From Takakia lepidozioides (lineage: Eukaryota > Streptophyta > Takakiopsida > Takakiales > Takakiaceae), in the NCBI GenBank assembly GCA_030704615.1, contig CM060732.1, positions 80,561,171 to 80,625,170 on the forward strand: a stretch of 64,000 nucleotides of DNA, given 5' to 3'. Both the position numbers and the translations under genes were made by a program. This document shows positions 10,350 through 21,099 of the stretch, piece after piece. How positions within the stretch are numbered: the stretch's first letter is position 1; every line of letters starts with the position of its first letter. Under the pieces are notes generated by a model, which saw only the letters and a program-made list of their open reading frames with translations, did not search any database and was not told the origin of the DNA.

Positions 10350-10521
10350 TGAGCCTTGGAGGAGCCCTCATGGGCGGTCTCTGTGTAGCTTGATCCCCCA
10401 CCTTCTTAAACGGTTTAAATCTCTTCCAATTCCCTCTCTTCACTGGTGACTGCCAAGGACCAGATGATCTAGGCTTGAACTCTGCTGTGCCACGAGCAAA
10501 ATTCGAAGAACGTTGTGCTCT
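10350..10521 (-). pseudogene. Middle segment of the outer gypsy gag
   Basis: The minus strand encodes a basic, Pro/Ser-rich stretch with RAQRSSNFARGTAEF, SGPWQSPVKRGNWKRF and PPRLSFK. It continues across the TIR element into FKEQEEHRHKGLCFLC at 5587. The joint shows that the gag was continuous before both insertions. The piece is bounded on the right by the chromovirus target site. Confidence 0.75.
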
Positions 10522-10526
10522 CACTT

Positions 10527-11251
10527 TGTCGCGGCCCTTTGCCTTGAGGGCAGGGGGTCGGGACACATGAGGGGCTGCCCCTGTGGTGGGGGCAGCGGCA
10601 GCGATAGGTATGGGGGGGCTGAAGCACCCTTGAGTGCCCAAGGCACTCAAGGAGGCGGAGGCGCTCACTAGGTGGAGCCCCGCACACCGGGTTGCGGTGG
10701 AGGTGGCTCCACAAGGGGTGGTGGTAGCTTAGTGGGACTTAGTGGGGGTGGCATAGGACTCACCATGGGGTGGAGACCTCGAGGTGGGAGTCGTGGGGAG
10801 TCTTGGGACTCATCACGGTCCATTGGGGCCGCGGTGAGTGGGCCAAGACTCACCGCGACTCACCACCGGGAGTCGAGGGTTTTCGTGGTGGTTCGCCATA
10901 AAATGGCATGGCTGGTTATGAAACCCCCGCGGACAGCTACAGAAGTATATATAGGGAGTAGTAACCCCGAGAACGGTGCAAGCCCGTTGGTGACCAAAAA
11001 CTAGTGAGTAAGCGAGCGAGCCGGAAAGCGACCAAAGAGTGGGGAGCTGTTCCGGACTGCCATCTACCAAAGGGAATTCTCCTAGTCCCAAATAGGTGGA
11101 GGGTTTAGAGGGAAGCGGAAGGGGACCGTTATGTCCCGGTGAGCAGCCGAAACTCCAAGTTGGCCCGGCGGCCAGGTTGGGAGTCAGGCGCGCGCATCAA
11201 AGCGAGTAACTATGACTTGAAGGGGAGTTTACCGAAGTGAGGTGTGCGACA
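10527..11251 (+). repeat. 5' LTR of the chromovirus
   Basis: TGTCGC...GCGACA, 725 bp. A TATA-like AGTATATATAGGG lies near 10944-10956, about 300 bases from the LTR end. This suggests the transcription start of the element is near 10985. Confidence 0.93.
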
Positions 11252-11253
11252 CT

Positions 11254-11265
11254 TGGTATCAGAGC
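11254..11265 (+). promoter_or_regulatory. Primer-binding site (tRNA-iMet) of the chromovirus
   Basis: TGGTATCAGAGC begins two bases after the LTR. It is the standard complement of the 3' end of plant initiator tRNA-Met used to prime minus-strand synthesis. Confidence 0.92.
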
Positions 11266-11306
11266 TTAGAGTTCAGTACGCGATCGTCCTTGGGATTGGC
11301 CTCATC

Positions 11307-14300
11307 ATGGGGTCGGGCAAGCCGAAGCGAAAGCGGAACGGCCCAAAAGATGATGATCCCGGTGAGCCCGATGGGGGCGACGTGTCACCGAGGCGGCCGT
11401 TTGAGGAAGCGATTAATGTTTCCGAAAACGAGGCCGCTCAGGAGCGGGAGGAATCCGAGGAGTCGGAGCCCGAGGAATCTTTGAGAGCTCCGACAAACCA
11501 AGAGATGCCTCCCATGCCGGCAGCCTTTTGGGAAGGGTTGTTGGCGCAGTTTGGCGGGACGTTGAAAGACGTGTTGAAGGCGGCTAATGCCACTTCCACC
11601 AAGGCAAAGTTTAAGGTGAAGCCTAAGGAACCCGGCACCTTCGAGGGCGTTCGAAACCGGAAGGCACTCAACACCTGGCTCCTGGAGCTAGAGCAGTACT
11701 TCCGGGCGGCCAAGTTGAGTGACGAGGATCGGGTGGAAGTGGCTCCCACCTATTTGAGGGGCTATGCTCAACAATGGTGGCAGAAACGCCTTCACGACCG
11801 AGGCCCAAGCCCGGAAACCTTGAACTGGAGTGAGTTCAAGGAATTGATGAAGAGACAGTTTGTGCCCCTCAACGCATCCTGGCTTGCCCGGGACAAGATG
11901 AGGAATTTGAAGCAAACAGATGACATTCGGGGGTATGTCCAGGCTTTCAATGTGCTGTTGCTCGAAGTCGCGGACATGGCAGAACCAGAAATGGTCTTCA
12001 ACTTTGTGGCGGGACTGGCCCCATGGGCTAGGCGGAAGTTGGAGGAGAAGCCACCCAAGACTTTGAACGAGGCAATTGAGAGAGCTGAATGTTTCTCGGA
12101 TGTCCCTAGGGGTGAGAGACAAGGCCGTACGGAGCTGAACCACAAGAAGACCCGGCGGGAAGGTGACTCCTCCCGACCGGAAAAGAAGTGGGATAGGCCA
12201 CGCGGCGAAAATGGCACGTGGAAATCGAAGGGAGGTCCTTCACACGTCAAGGCGGCACCCGGTGCTTCGAAAGGAAAAGCGGGTGGAGCGACTTATGGCG
12301 GACAGAAGGCGACCTTTGATGGAGTGTGTTTCAATTGCGGGGAGCCCGGGCACATGGCCAAGAAGTGCACGAAGCCCCGGCAATTGAACATGACTCGGGC
12401 GACCACGGAGCTGTCGGAAGATACCATCAGTCGCTTGGTGGAAGCGGTGGTCGCCAGGACTTGCAAGGTAGGCAAATTTTCTTGTGAGTTGTATCAGGAA
12501 ACTGGCGCCTTACGAAAAGGGAGTCAGTTATTGTTCGTGGATGGGATAATATCCGGAACTAATGTGTCGTTGTTGGTGGACACAGGAGCGTCGCACTCCT
12601 TCATGACGCCGGCGGCGGCGCGAAAGTTGGGACTCCCGACAAGTGACGTGGGGGCCTCTATTGAGGTGCGCTCTGCCAAAGGAGAACCTCAGTTGGCGAC
12701 AAGGTTGGCGTTTGATGTTCCTCTTCAACTGGGGAGTTGGGAGGGACGTGAGAACTTCACTATCTGCGAGATCGATGGAGTGGATCTCATTTTGGGAATG
12801 ACCTTTTTGAGCAAATCCGGAGCGGTCATAGATGGCCGCAAGAGAGTAGTCACGCTGCCATGTGGGAATGGTGGCGAGGTTTTACGAGTGTCGGAAACGC
12901 CCAAATCCGTGGGAGGGCGAATAAACCTTCTATCAGCAAAGGAGTGGGCCGTGGAGGAGACACACGAGTCCCAGTTTTTGCTTTACATTAGAGAAGTGAA
13001 AGGAGAAGGCGATGGGGAGCCGAGCCCAGATTGGATCAAGGGGATTTTGGAGAAATACCAGGATGTGATGCCGGAGGATTTACCAAGCGGCTTGCCACCG
13101 CGAAGAGGAGTTGACCACAAAATTGAGGTGATACCGGGATCGGAACCGCCTGCCAAGGCGCCCTACCGGTTGAGCCACAAAGAGTTGGTCGAGCTGAAGA
13201 CTCAGCTCAAAGATCTAATGTCAAAGGGGTACATCCGGCCGAGTAAGTCACCTTACGGAGCCCCGGTGCTATTTGCAGACAAGAAGGATGGGACGCTGCG
13301 GATGTGTGTCGATTACAGGGCTCTGAATAAGGTGACTATCAAAAACCGGTACCCTTTGCCAAGGATCGACGACCTCTTCGATCGGTTGGCAGGAGCGAAG
13401 TATTTCAGCCGGATCGACTTGCGCTCCGGCTATCACCAAATTCGGGTGGCGGAAGGAGATGAGGAGAAGACCGCGTGCAGGACAAGGTATGGTTCATATG
13501 AGTTCTTGGTGATGCCTTTTGGGCTCACCAATGCACCAGCGACATTTAGCACGCTGATGAACAGCCTTTTCCAGGAGTGGTTGGATGACTTTGTGATCGT
13601 GTACATCGACGACATCTTGGTGTACTCGAAAACAAAGGAGGAGCACCTGGAGCACCTCAAAAGGGTGTTCCAAAAATTGCGAGAAGGGAAGCTGTATGCC
13701 AAAGCTTCAAAGTGCGAATTCGGGGTCACAAAAGTGGAGTTCTTGGGGCACGTGATTACACAGGATGGGATCAAAATGGATGACAGAAAGGTGAGGGCGA
13801 TCTTGGACTGGGAGCCTCCGACTTCGGTCCCGGGAGTGCGATCCTTCCTAGGACTCGCCTCCTATTACCGGAAGTATGTGAGAAATTTCGCCAAGATCGC
13901 GGGGCCGCTGTCGGACCTTCTGTGTAAATCCAAAGTCTGGGTATGGAACACATTTTGTGGCCAAGCTTTTGCTGAATTGAAGCAGCGGATGACGGAAGCT
14001 CCAGTCTTAAAAATCCCGGAGTTCGATCGTCCGTTTGAGATTCATACAGATGCATCGGACTTCGCAATTGGGGGTGTACTTATGCAAGATGGACGTCCAG
14101 TGGCTTACGAAAGTAAGAAACTGAATGAAGTGGAGCGACGGTGGCCGACGCACGAAAAAGAGATGAAGGCGGTGGTACATTGCCTTGAACTCTGGCGCCA
14201 CTATGTTGGTTCCAACCCAGTGAAGGTGTTCACGGACAATGTCACGGTGAAGTATTTTGCCACGCAGCCCAAGTTGTCCCCAAAACAACTTAGGTGGCAA

Positions 14301-15869
14301 GATACTTTGGCAGTGTTCGACGTGGATATCCAGTACAAACCGGGACGGGACAATGTGGTGGCCGATGCTTTAAGTAGAAAGCAGCAGCTCTTGTTGGTGT
14401 ACAAGGGCGAGACGGCGCTCCAAAGGAAGATCCGGAAGGCTTGCCGGAAGGATGAGCTGGCAAAGTGCGTGATGCAGAACTTGAGAATGGGGGTTAAATC
14501 GCAGTTCCACTTGCAAAACGGACTGCTCCGGTATAAGCAAAAACGTCTCTATGTGCCAAAGGGAGGGATCAGGGATAGTCTCTTGAGAGAATGCCATGAT
14601 AGCCCGCTTGCGGGCCACGGTGGAGCCAAGCGCACTGCGGCACTCTTGAAGAAAGAGTATTTCTGGCCCAAACTGAGGGAGGAGGCAGAGGAGTATGTAA
14701 AGACATGCACCACATGCCAACAAAACCGGAGCGAGTATAAAAAGCAAGCGGGGCTGTTACAACCCTTGCCGATTCCAGAGGGGACTTGGGAAAGCGTCTC
14801 GATGGATTTCATGACTGCTATGCCGCTGTCAAAAGGATTCGATGCAATCATGGTGGTGGTAGATAGGTTCAGTAAAATGGCCCATTTCATCCCCACCAAG
14901 GAGACGGCAACTGCGCAGGAGACAGGGCGACTTTACTTCGCCCACGTCTTAAAGCATCATGGAGTCCCGAAGGATATTGTCTCGGACCGCGATCCAAAGT
15001 TTACGAGTAAATTCTGGAGAGCACTTTGGAAGAAGATGGGGACGAGGCTGAAGATGAGCACCGCCTTCCGACCTACGACGGACGGCCAAACGGAAAGAGT
15101 GAATTCCGTAGTGAAGCAATTCTTGCGGAATTACGTGTCGGCAGACCAATCAGACTGGATGGAACACTTAGACGCGGCAGAGTTCTGTTATAATAACACA
15201 GAACACTCCGCGACGGGAGTTTCCCCTTTTGTGTTGGTCTATGGAAAAGCACCTCTGGTGCCGACAAGTTGGGCCGCCCAGGACGTTGAGGAACCGGCAG
15301 TAGCGGCGGTACTGGAAGAACGCGAGCGTTTGTTGAAGCTCGCAAAGTACAACATTGCCAAAGCTAGGAAACGGTATGAAAGGCAGGCGAATCGGAAGCG
15401 GAGGGAAGTGAAGTTTGAGGCAGGCACAGAGGTCTGGTTGAACATCAAGAATTTTCGACTACCTCCGGAAATGAGTCCGAAGTTCGTACCTCCGTATGCG
15501 GGTCCCTTTCGCATTCGGAGGGTTATGAATGAGGATGTGTATGAATTGGAGCTGCCAGCAAACAGCAAGGTGCACCCAGTATTCCATGTCTCCCTTTTGA
15601 AGCCTTACTTCAAAGATGAAGCACGTCCGAATCGGCAGCAAGTGTTGCGTCCGCCACCTATGCTGTTGGATCATGAAAATGAACCCGAGTACGAGGTGGA
15701 GGCAATACTTAAGTCGAGGAGGTTCAAGAACCGAGAAACGGAGTATCTCGTCAAATGGAAGGGCTATCATCTTGTGGAGGCATCTTGGGTGCGTGCCTCA
15801 GAAATGGGAAACGCATCCGAGGCAGTTGCAGCGTTCGAAGGGCGACCTCAAAAGCGGAAGAAGCGTTGA
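11307..15869 (+). CDS. Chromovirus Gag-Pol polyprotein
   Basis: This is one open frame of 1520 codons from ATGGGGTCGGGCAAG. The frame stays open back to 11244, but that stretch overlaps the LTR end and primer site, so 11307 is the better start. Domains in order: retrotransposon Gag around residue 149 ([14 protein letters not shown]); CCHC knuckle 341-354 ([14 protein letters not shown]); aspartic protease with D425-T-G; reverse transcriptase with YIDD at 766-769; RNase H with HTDAS at 913-917; the H2C2 integrase finger from about H1097; and the integrase core with D1167, D1227 and E1263, giving D-D-35-E spacing. A chromodomain at about 1460-1510 (YLVKWKGYH) probably steers integration toward marked chromatin. 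All catalytic residues checked are present and there is no internal stop. The polyprotein would be cleaved by its own protease. Confidence 0.96.
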   Translation: MGSGKPKRKRNGPKDDDPGEPDGGDVSPRRPFEEAINVSENEAAQEREESEESEPEESLRAPTNQEMPPMPAAFWEGLLAQFGGTLKDVLKAANATSTKAKFKVKPKEPGTFEGVRNRKALNTWLLELEQYFRAAKLSDEDRVEVAPTYLRGYAQQWWQKRLHDRGPSPETLNWSEFKELMKRQFVPLNASWLARDKMRNLKQTDDIRGYVQAFNVLLLEVADMAEPEMVFNFVAGLAPWARRKLEEKPPKTLNEAIERAECFSDVPRGERQGRTELNHKKTRREGDSSRPEKKWDRPRGENGTWKSKGGPSHVKAAPGASKGKAGGATYGGQKATFDGVCFNCGEPGHMAKKCTKPRQLNMTRATTELSEDTISRLVEAVVARTCKVGKFSCELYQETGALRKGSQLLFVDGIISGTNVSLLVDTGASHSFMTPAAARKLGLPTSDVGASIEVRSAKGEPQLATRLAFDVPLQLGSWEGRENFTICEIDGVDLILGMTFLSKSGAVIDGRKRVVTLPCGNGGEVLRVSETPKSVGGRINLLSAKEWAVEETHESQFLLYIREVKGEGDGEPSPDWIKGILEKYQDVMPEDLPSGLPPRRGVDHKIEVIPGSEPPAKAPYRLSHKELVELKTQLKDLMSKGYIRPSKSPYGAPVLFADKKDGTLRMCVDYRALNKVTIKNRYPLPRIDDLFDRLAGAKYFSRIDLRSGYHQIRVAEGDEEKTACRTRYGSYEFLVMPFGLTNAPATFSTLMNSLFQEWLDDFVIVYIDDILVYSKTKEEHLEHLKRVFQKLREGKLYAKASKCEFGVTKVEFLGHVITQDGIKMDDRKVRAILDWEPPTSVPGVRSFLGLASYYRKYVRNFAKIAGPLSDLLCKSKVWVWNTFCGQAFAELKQRMTEAPVLKIPEFDRPFEIHTDASDFAIGGVLMQDGRPVAYESKKLNEVERRWPTHEKEMKAVVHCLELWRHYVGSNPVKVFTDNVTVKYFATQPKLSPKQLRWQDTLAVFDVDIQYKPGRDNVVADALSRKQQLLLVYKGETALQRKIRKACRKDELAKCVMQNLRMGVKSQFHLQNGLLRYKQKRLYVPKGGIRDSLLRECHDSPLAGHGGAKRTAALLKKEYFWPKLREEAEEYVKTCTTCQQNRSEYKKQAGLLQPLPIPEGTWESVSMDFMTAMPLSKGFDAIMVVVDRFSKMAHFIPTKETATAQETGRLYFAHVLKHHGVPKDIVSDRDPKFTSKFWRALWKKMGTRLKMSTAFRPTTDGQTERVNSVVKQFLRNYVSADQSDWMEHLDAAEFCYNNTEHSATGVSPFVLVYGKAPLVPTSWAAQDVEEPAVAAVLEERERLLKLAKYNIAKARKRYERQANRKRREVKFEAGTEVWLNIKNFRLPPEMSPKFVPPYAGPFRIRRVMNEDVYELELPANSKVHPVFHVSLLKPYFKDEARPNRQQVLRPPPMLLDHENEPEYEVEAILKSRRFKNRETEYLVKWKGYHLVEASWVRASEMGNASEAVAAFEGRPQKRKKR

Positions 15870-16775
15870 TGGGGACATCAACCTTGGAGCGTGGGGGAGG
15901 AAATGCATGCTTAGCCCGGTTTAGCTAGCTCAGGAATCCGATTGCAAAAACTTGTATTGTACAAAAATTTGTGATAAAGGAAATGGGTTCCAAATATTGT
16001 GCGTCCTATTGTGTTTGGAATGGTGATGCATGGTGTGGTTGGCTGGTGTGTAGAATGCATGCTAGCTTACAAAAGTGGGAGAGGTAAATTGGGTTAATCG
16101 TGTGTTTGCGCAGTGCCGAAATCGGGTGACTCCCATCCAAGGGGCAAGGAAACTTGCGCCTTATTTGGGAGTTCAAGTGCTAGTGCGCACCTGGCGCGTG
16201 CGCGTACTATAACTGCGCTACCGAGGGGGTTGCCTTGTAGTGCGGGCTAACGCGGAAGCTACGTGCTTCCGTTCACGTACTATAATCGTGTAGCCTCGGG
16301 ACGAAGTCGTAGTGCGGCTTCGGCGTGTTCCCGTACCTCAGGCCAGCATTCCAAGGCGGACCCAATTGTAGTGATTGGGGCGCACGGTTGGTTCAAGGTT
16401 ATCTTCCTAGTCAAAGAGGGTTCCAGGTGAACCCTTGCTCAAGGTGATGCCAAAAGCGGCATCATGAGCGATCGCAAGCAATGTTGTTGCAGTAAGGCGA
16501 TTCGATCCTCGGGGAGGATCGTTCCTTGGCCTTGAAGTAGGCCAAGAAGAGTGCACTGGGAGGAGCTGGAGAGGCTCCACCCTTGGCCGGGACTTGGAGG
16601 AAGTCGGCCGAACTAGCTAGTGGAGAGTGGAGTCAAGTGTGGGGTTTGGTTCTTTGCCATGGGACGCCATGGTACGGAAACAAACTCCTTGATGTGGGAC
16701 GCCACAACTTGGATGTTCGTTTCTACAAAATGGACAAGTCGATGAGGACATCGACTCCCTGTTGGTAGGGGTGTG
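15870..16775 (+). other. 3' untranslated internal region and PPT of the chromovirus
   Basis: About 0.9 kb with no open frame of note lies between the Gag-Pol stop and the right LTR. It ends in a purine-rich GGTAGGGGTG stretch next to the LTR, the likely polypurine tract. The same region is found inverted at 61813-62718 in the second family member. Confidence 0.8.
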
Positions 16776-17500
16776 TGTCGCGGCCCTTTGCCTTGAGGGC
16801 AGGGGGTCGGGACACATGAGGGGCTGCCCCTGTGGTGGGGGCAGCGGCAGCGATAGGTATGGGGGGCTGAAGCACCCTTGAGTGCCCAAGGCACTCAAGG
16901 AGGCGGAGGCGCTCACTAGGTGGAGCCCCGCACACCGGGTTGCGGTGGAGGTGGCTCCACAAGGGGTGGTGGTAGCTTAGTGGGACTTAGTGGGGGTGGC
17001 ATAGGACTCACCATGGGGTGGAGACCTCGAGGTGGGAGTCGTGGGGAGTCTTGGGACTCATCACGGTCCATTGGGGCCGCGGTGAGTGGGCCAAGACTCA
17101 CCGCGACTCACCACCGGGAGTCGAGGGTTTTCGTGGTGGTTCGCCATAAAATGGCATGGCTGGTTATGAAACCCCCGCGGACAGCTACAGAAGTATATAT
17201 AAGGGAGTAGTAACCCCGAGAACGGTGCAAGCCCGTTGGTGACCAAAAACTAGTGAGTAAGCGAGCGAGCCGGAAAGCGACCAAAGAGTGGGGAGCTGTT
17301 CCGGACTGCCATCTACCAAAGGGAATTCTCCTAGTCCCAAATAGGTGGAGGGTTTAGAGGGAAGCGGAAGGGGACCGTTATGTCCCGGTGAGCAGCCGAA
17401 ACTCCAAGTTGGCCCGGCGGCCAGGTTGGGAGTCAGGCGCGCGCATCAAAGCGAGTAACTATGACTTGAAGGGGAGTTTACCGAACTGAGGTGTGCGACA
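16776..17500 (+). repeat. 3' LTR of the chromovirus
   Basis: 725 bp, almost identical to 10527-11251. It is followed by the flank CGCTT. Confidence 0.93.
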
Positions 17501-18298
17501 CGCTTCATTCTCAAAATTACAGGCCAAACCATATGCTTATGCCTCGGTACGAGGGTTATGGGCCTTGACCTTAAATTTGAGAGAATCACTGAGGCCATCA
17601 ACAAAAAAAATCAACTCTGTCTTCTTCACTCAACGAGGGGAAATAACTGGCTCAAACTTCGTTTAAACTCTCCCATGCTCATAGTCTCTTGTTTCAATCT
17701 GAACAATTCAACCTTCATCCTATGAGCATAGTCACTAGGGAGATAGTGAGCCAGAAATAGTGTCTTGAATGTCGCCCATGTATCAACTGGTGGTTTCTTA
17801 TGCTCTCGCCTTTCCTGTTTCTGCCGTGACCACCACAGCTTTGCGGCTTCACGAAGCTGCAAGGCCGCAGTCTGGATTTTTGCCTCTTCGGAGTAGTCCT
17901 CTTTGAAAAAAAATTCTAGGGTATCCAAAGAAGACAAAATCTCCTCAGGCTTCACTGAAGGCTTACCGTAAAACTCTAGCAATTCCACCAACCTTTTGAT
18001 TTCTCTAGTGACATCCTTGTTTATTTTGATCTTGGCCTCATGGGAGTCGGCCTTAGATTCGTCCTCATTCCGTGGCTCACTCACAGGCAGATCGCTTTTC
18101 AGTTTGAGTTTGTGCAGGGGCCAATTTATGTATCTCAGATCGAATTAAAGTGCCTAGGGCCTCCATCTGCTGCTGGGAAAAAAACTGACTTCCACGTTCA
18201 CGATCTAAAGCTCGGTGCAGGCTGGCCGCATTGGAGCGGTCACGGTGGTCTCCCGCCATTTCTCTATCCTGATCGTCGTCACTGGGGTGTGTGCTCAT
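17501..18298 (-). pseudogene. N-terminal gag of the outer gypsy element
   Basis: The minus strand starts MSTHPSDDDQDREMAGDHRD at 18298. It then continues, in a second frame from about 18084, with MSEPRNEDESK, the coiled helical part LWWSRQKQERREHKKPP and WATFKTLFLAHYLP. These match the retrotransposon Gag core (W..F...F...YLP). A frameshift near 18085-18110 splits it, a stop lies near 17620, and the left end is cut by the chromovirus insertion. Confidence 0.82.
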
Positions 18299-18388
18299 AG
18301 AGCCGAACGAAATCCGGCTCATTCGCACAATTTCCCTACTTTTGGAAATTCCGAAATTTCACGATCTGTTCGCCCCCATCGCAAAATG

Positions 18389-18400
18389 GCTCTGATACCA
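18389..18400 (-). promoter_or_regulatory. Primer-binding site (tRNA-iMet) of the outer gypsy element
   Basis: GCTCTGATACCA on the plus strand is TGGTATCAGAGC on the element strand. It lies two bases inside the 5' LTR end. Confidence 0.9.
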
Positions 18401-18402
18401 CT

Positions 18403-19105
18403 TGAAAAGTATCTAACTCTCTTTCCTCAGTCCAACTATGCCCAATTTCAGGCGCTTTGTTTATCTTGCTATTCAAAGGGAATTCATCAGAATCCCAAGA
18501 AAACTGCTTGCTTGAATCAACAACAGTATGGACCTCATTAACCAGCCTCTCTTATTCCAGTCACAATTCTTTGACTCAGATCGTAACAGAGATCACTCCA
18601 GTCCAACGATCGTTGAGCCCTGTTCTTCATGGAAGTGTATTCACAAGCCTTAAAGCGAAACTTTCTTGTTCCAAACAGTGACTGGAATCAGATCTAAACT
18701 GTCCCTCTTCAAATCAACTCTTGATGAAACCTTAGTCACAAGATTTACACAATCACTCTATACAAAAGAGAAATCACATTCCCTGCTGCTGCAAGCCACC
18801 AAATGCCTGTGACGTCTATTCCAACATCAACCTACAACTCTATAAGCACAGCACCGGTTACAACATCCGGTCCACCCAGCCACCACGCCGTGCTACATAA
18901 TCAGATTTCCTGCCTATGCAGATATGCTCAAAGGCACCTGTACACCATCATCACTACTCCAGCCATCTTGCCCTGTCCACGCCCAGTCAAAAATCCCTTC
19001 CTGGATCATCTTCATGCACGCGAGTCTGATCCATTTAACCTGCAACTGTCAGTCCGGCGATATTCTAGCAAGTCTCTTGTCGACCTTCGTTCCTGGCACC
19101 TAACA
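18403..19105 (-). repeat. 5' LTR of the outer gypsy element
   Basis: Homologous to 677-1400. It is followed by the ATTCT duplication at 19106-19110. A second ACCTAACAATTCT directly follows, so the exact LTR edge could be 13 bases further right. Confidence 0.9.
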
Positions 19106-19110
19106 ATTCT

Positions 19111-20500
19111 ACCTAACAATTCTGGATTCATTGGGTTTCAAAGATTCACCACCATCGGTATGTATTATCGATAAACCCATGAATCGAACCTCCATATGCA
19201 TCTTCACAAATCTCCTTGAAGATTCTTTCATTCCGAGGATGGTGGATATGCAGGTGCGAAGATGTGATTCCCCCCATGATTGCTTTGTTGACGGCGTCCA
19301 CATTTCTCCAGATTTGAGTGCTTTTTCCGGAGTCTTCTGAAGTCTTCTTTTGTAATTGAAGAAAACCCGAGCATACGCCAACGGTGTTGCAAGTAATTGT
19401 ACTCTCCATGAGTGAATGAAACATCTAGGACTATCAACAATGTTCAGTATCAACCAGTACATGATGTCTGTTACACAGTCATCCTGAATGTGATTACCAG
19501 GTAGGTACTAGTTGATCTAAATTAAGCAGTTGGAGCAAGACAATCAGTCAGGGTCTAGGGCGAGATGAAATGCGAAGCCAGAAAGGTCGTGACTTGACTA
19601 CCGAAACACGTGCAAACTTGCAAATTGATTAATATATATATGTAGGTACTAGTGGTGGTGACTGGATGAACATATATGGCGATCGATGCCCGCAGGTTCC
19701 TATGTGAAGTCTCTGAGAATCACAGTTTCTGCAGGGAAATTCTATCTCAAGCTGCATAGGATTTTTCAGCCAGATCAAAATTTGCCGTGTGTACATAGGC
19801 GGCGTTTCCTAAATGACGACAAAGTGCAGCAAATCAGTTCTATTTCGTGATGCACCTCTACTGTAAATATTTCCAAGTTGAGCCGTTTCTGCAACCCTGC
19901 TTGTCTAGTCATCATCTAGCTCATGCTGACCATCTTTCACAAAGAAACCTCTTTCTTTCTTGACTGAAAGAAAGAGTGACTTGATTTCTGGAGCCTTTCC
20001 AGCAAATCTTAGTGATTTACAACTTCTAATAATCACGTGTTGATCGGAAATCAGAATGCTCACTTCTATAACTCGGGATGTTTATATATACCCAGGTAGC
20101 TGAGCTCAAGCTGTCGACTCCTTCGTATTACGAGGATGACGTAGTAGGCTTCTTATCTGGTGTGAAAATCAAACCCAACTGCCAGGCCGGTCTAGAGGGT
20201 TGAGAATGTACTGTGCAATTTCCGTCCACGGAGTTTTCTCAGCCTAACATGAAATATTCGGGGAAACATGCCGTTGCCATTGACCTGTTATGATTCAATA
20301 CGAGTACCGAGGTCTAGATACGTGCCGGTGACTGCCATCTTGAATGAACATTGGCCGATGTCCCTTACCAGCAGTGCTTTGAAAACTCCATCGTTCAGTG
20401 AACAAACTCACATTCCAGGTCTGTCCCACTATCTTCAGGATCATCTGATGACCATCCAAACGAGTGTGCTCATGTCTGACCCCATGAACACTGAATCTCC
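19111..20500. other. Unassigned intergenic sequence
   Basis: I recognise no coding or mobile feature here. Short open frames on both strands (longest about 117 codons at 19109-19462 minus) show no motif. The left edge should be continuous with position 671 before the gypsy insertion. Confidence 0.4.
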
Positions 20501-20526
20501 TCAATATTGAATATGGAACTTGCGCC

Positions 20527-20892
20527 TTATGGTTCCACTGAATCTTTTACGGTGGTGCCGACCGTGTTGTGGCCTAGACTTGGACCTGGAGGCGGGTGCG
20601 GATTAGCCTTATCATTTCGACTGAAATATAAATTCCGTACTCTCTTCCCCAGAGAAATATGTACATTCTTGACAGTGTCAGTAACGAAGCCAACACCCAC
20701 AGCTCCGGAATGTATAGGCTGCGCTTGCTGAACTCGACTTCTCTCAGGTCGGAGAGAAGCTGATGGTAAACTTAACCCAGCTACAGGCCGAGATAGGTCT
20801 TCCGTGTCCCCGAACAGTGTCTTTCTAGAGTCTACAGATAACAGGAACAGAGCACTAACAAACAAAAACAGCAATGGTTTTGCTGAACCCAT
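20527..20892 (-). CDS. Small secreted peptide precursor, IDA/PIP-like motif
   Basis: This is a 121-residue frame without introns. Residues 1-22 form a typical signal peptide: a short polar start, then the hydrophobic core LLFLFVSALFLLSV and a SRK end. The body is polar and basic. At residues 98-109 the frame reads PHPPPGPSLGHN. This keeps P1, P3, P4, P7, S8, H11 and N12 of the IDA-type core, and it also resembles the SGPS...GH core of PIP peptides and the P-x-G-P...HN end of CLE peptides. Twelve residues follow the motif, more than is usual for IDA. A TATATA box upstream on the same strand (21087-21092) is well placed. If real, it would be processed in the apoplast into a signalling peptide. 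It could also be a chance frame. Confidence 0.42.
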   Translation of the reverse strand: MGSAKPLLFLFVSALFLLSVDSRKTLFGDTEDLSRPVAGLSLPSASLRPERSRVQQAQPIHSGAVGVGFVTDTVKNVHISLGKRVRNLYFSRNDKANPHPPPGPSLGHNTVGTTVKDSVEP

Positions 20893-21086
20893 TACGGAAT
20901 GGATGTTCTGTAACTCTAGCAGTCTATATGCGTGGAGATGCTCAGCAACAAAGGAGACTAGAGAATTATATTGTCGATTGTGTTCTCCCCAGTTTCAGAT
21001 TGAAGATCGAAAAATTCGCACAAAACACGGTGGTCTGCAATCAAAGATATGGCGGTTTCTTGAGTGCAGGGAAGCGTAAGGGTAAG

Positions 21087-21092
21087 TATATA
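21087..21092 (-). promoter_or_regulatory. Candidate TATA box for the small secreted peptide gene
   Basis: CTATATAC on the minus strand lies about 200 bases upstream of the ATG at 20892. This would leave a leader of roughly 165 bases. Confidence 0.35.
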
Positions 21093-21099
21093 GAAGGTG

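Larger units (their letters stand above)
10527..17500 (+). mobile_element. Intact Ty3/gypsy chromovirus nested in the outer gag
   Basis: The element is 6974 bp, with LTRs of 725 bp at each end that start TGTCGC and end GCGACA. The LTRs show about three differences by eye: one G in a G-run, one A in the TATA region and one substitution near the end. The flanks are CACTT (10522-10526) and CGCTT (17501-17505), a 5 bp target duplication with one change. Internally there is a tRNA-iMet primer site, a single uninterrupted gag-pol frame, a 0.9 kb untranslated 3' region and a short G-rich tract before the right LTR. Near-identical LTRs and an open frame point to a recent, possibly still competent insertion. 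A second, damaged member of the family lies at 61087-64000. Confidence 0.95.
677..19105 (-). mobile_element. Outer Ty3/gypsy LTR retrotransposon, old, with two nested insertions
   Basis: The boundaries come from two LTR copies (677-1400 and 18403-19105) that begin TG and end CA on the element strand, and from a 5 bp duplication ATTCT at 672-676 and 19106-19110. Reading on the minus strand, the order is 5' LTR, a primer-binding site for tRNA-iMet, gag, zinc knuckle, protease, reverse transcriptase, RNase H, integrase, polypurine tract and 3' LTR. That is the Ty3/gypsy order, with integrase after RNase H. The gag gene is split by a chromovirus (10527-17500) and by a TIR transposon (5596-10341). 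The LTRs differ by many substitutions and a roughly 20 bp indel, and all frames are broken, so the element is old and cannot be autonomous. Confidence 0.93.

Noticed and set aside
11438-15770. Many minus-strand open frames opposite the chromovirus Gag-Pol
   Set aside because: They are shadows of the intact plus-strand polyprotein, caused by its codon composition, and carry no motifs.
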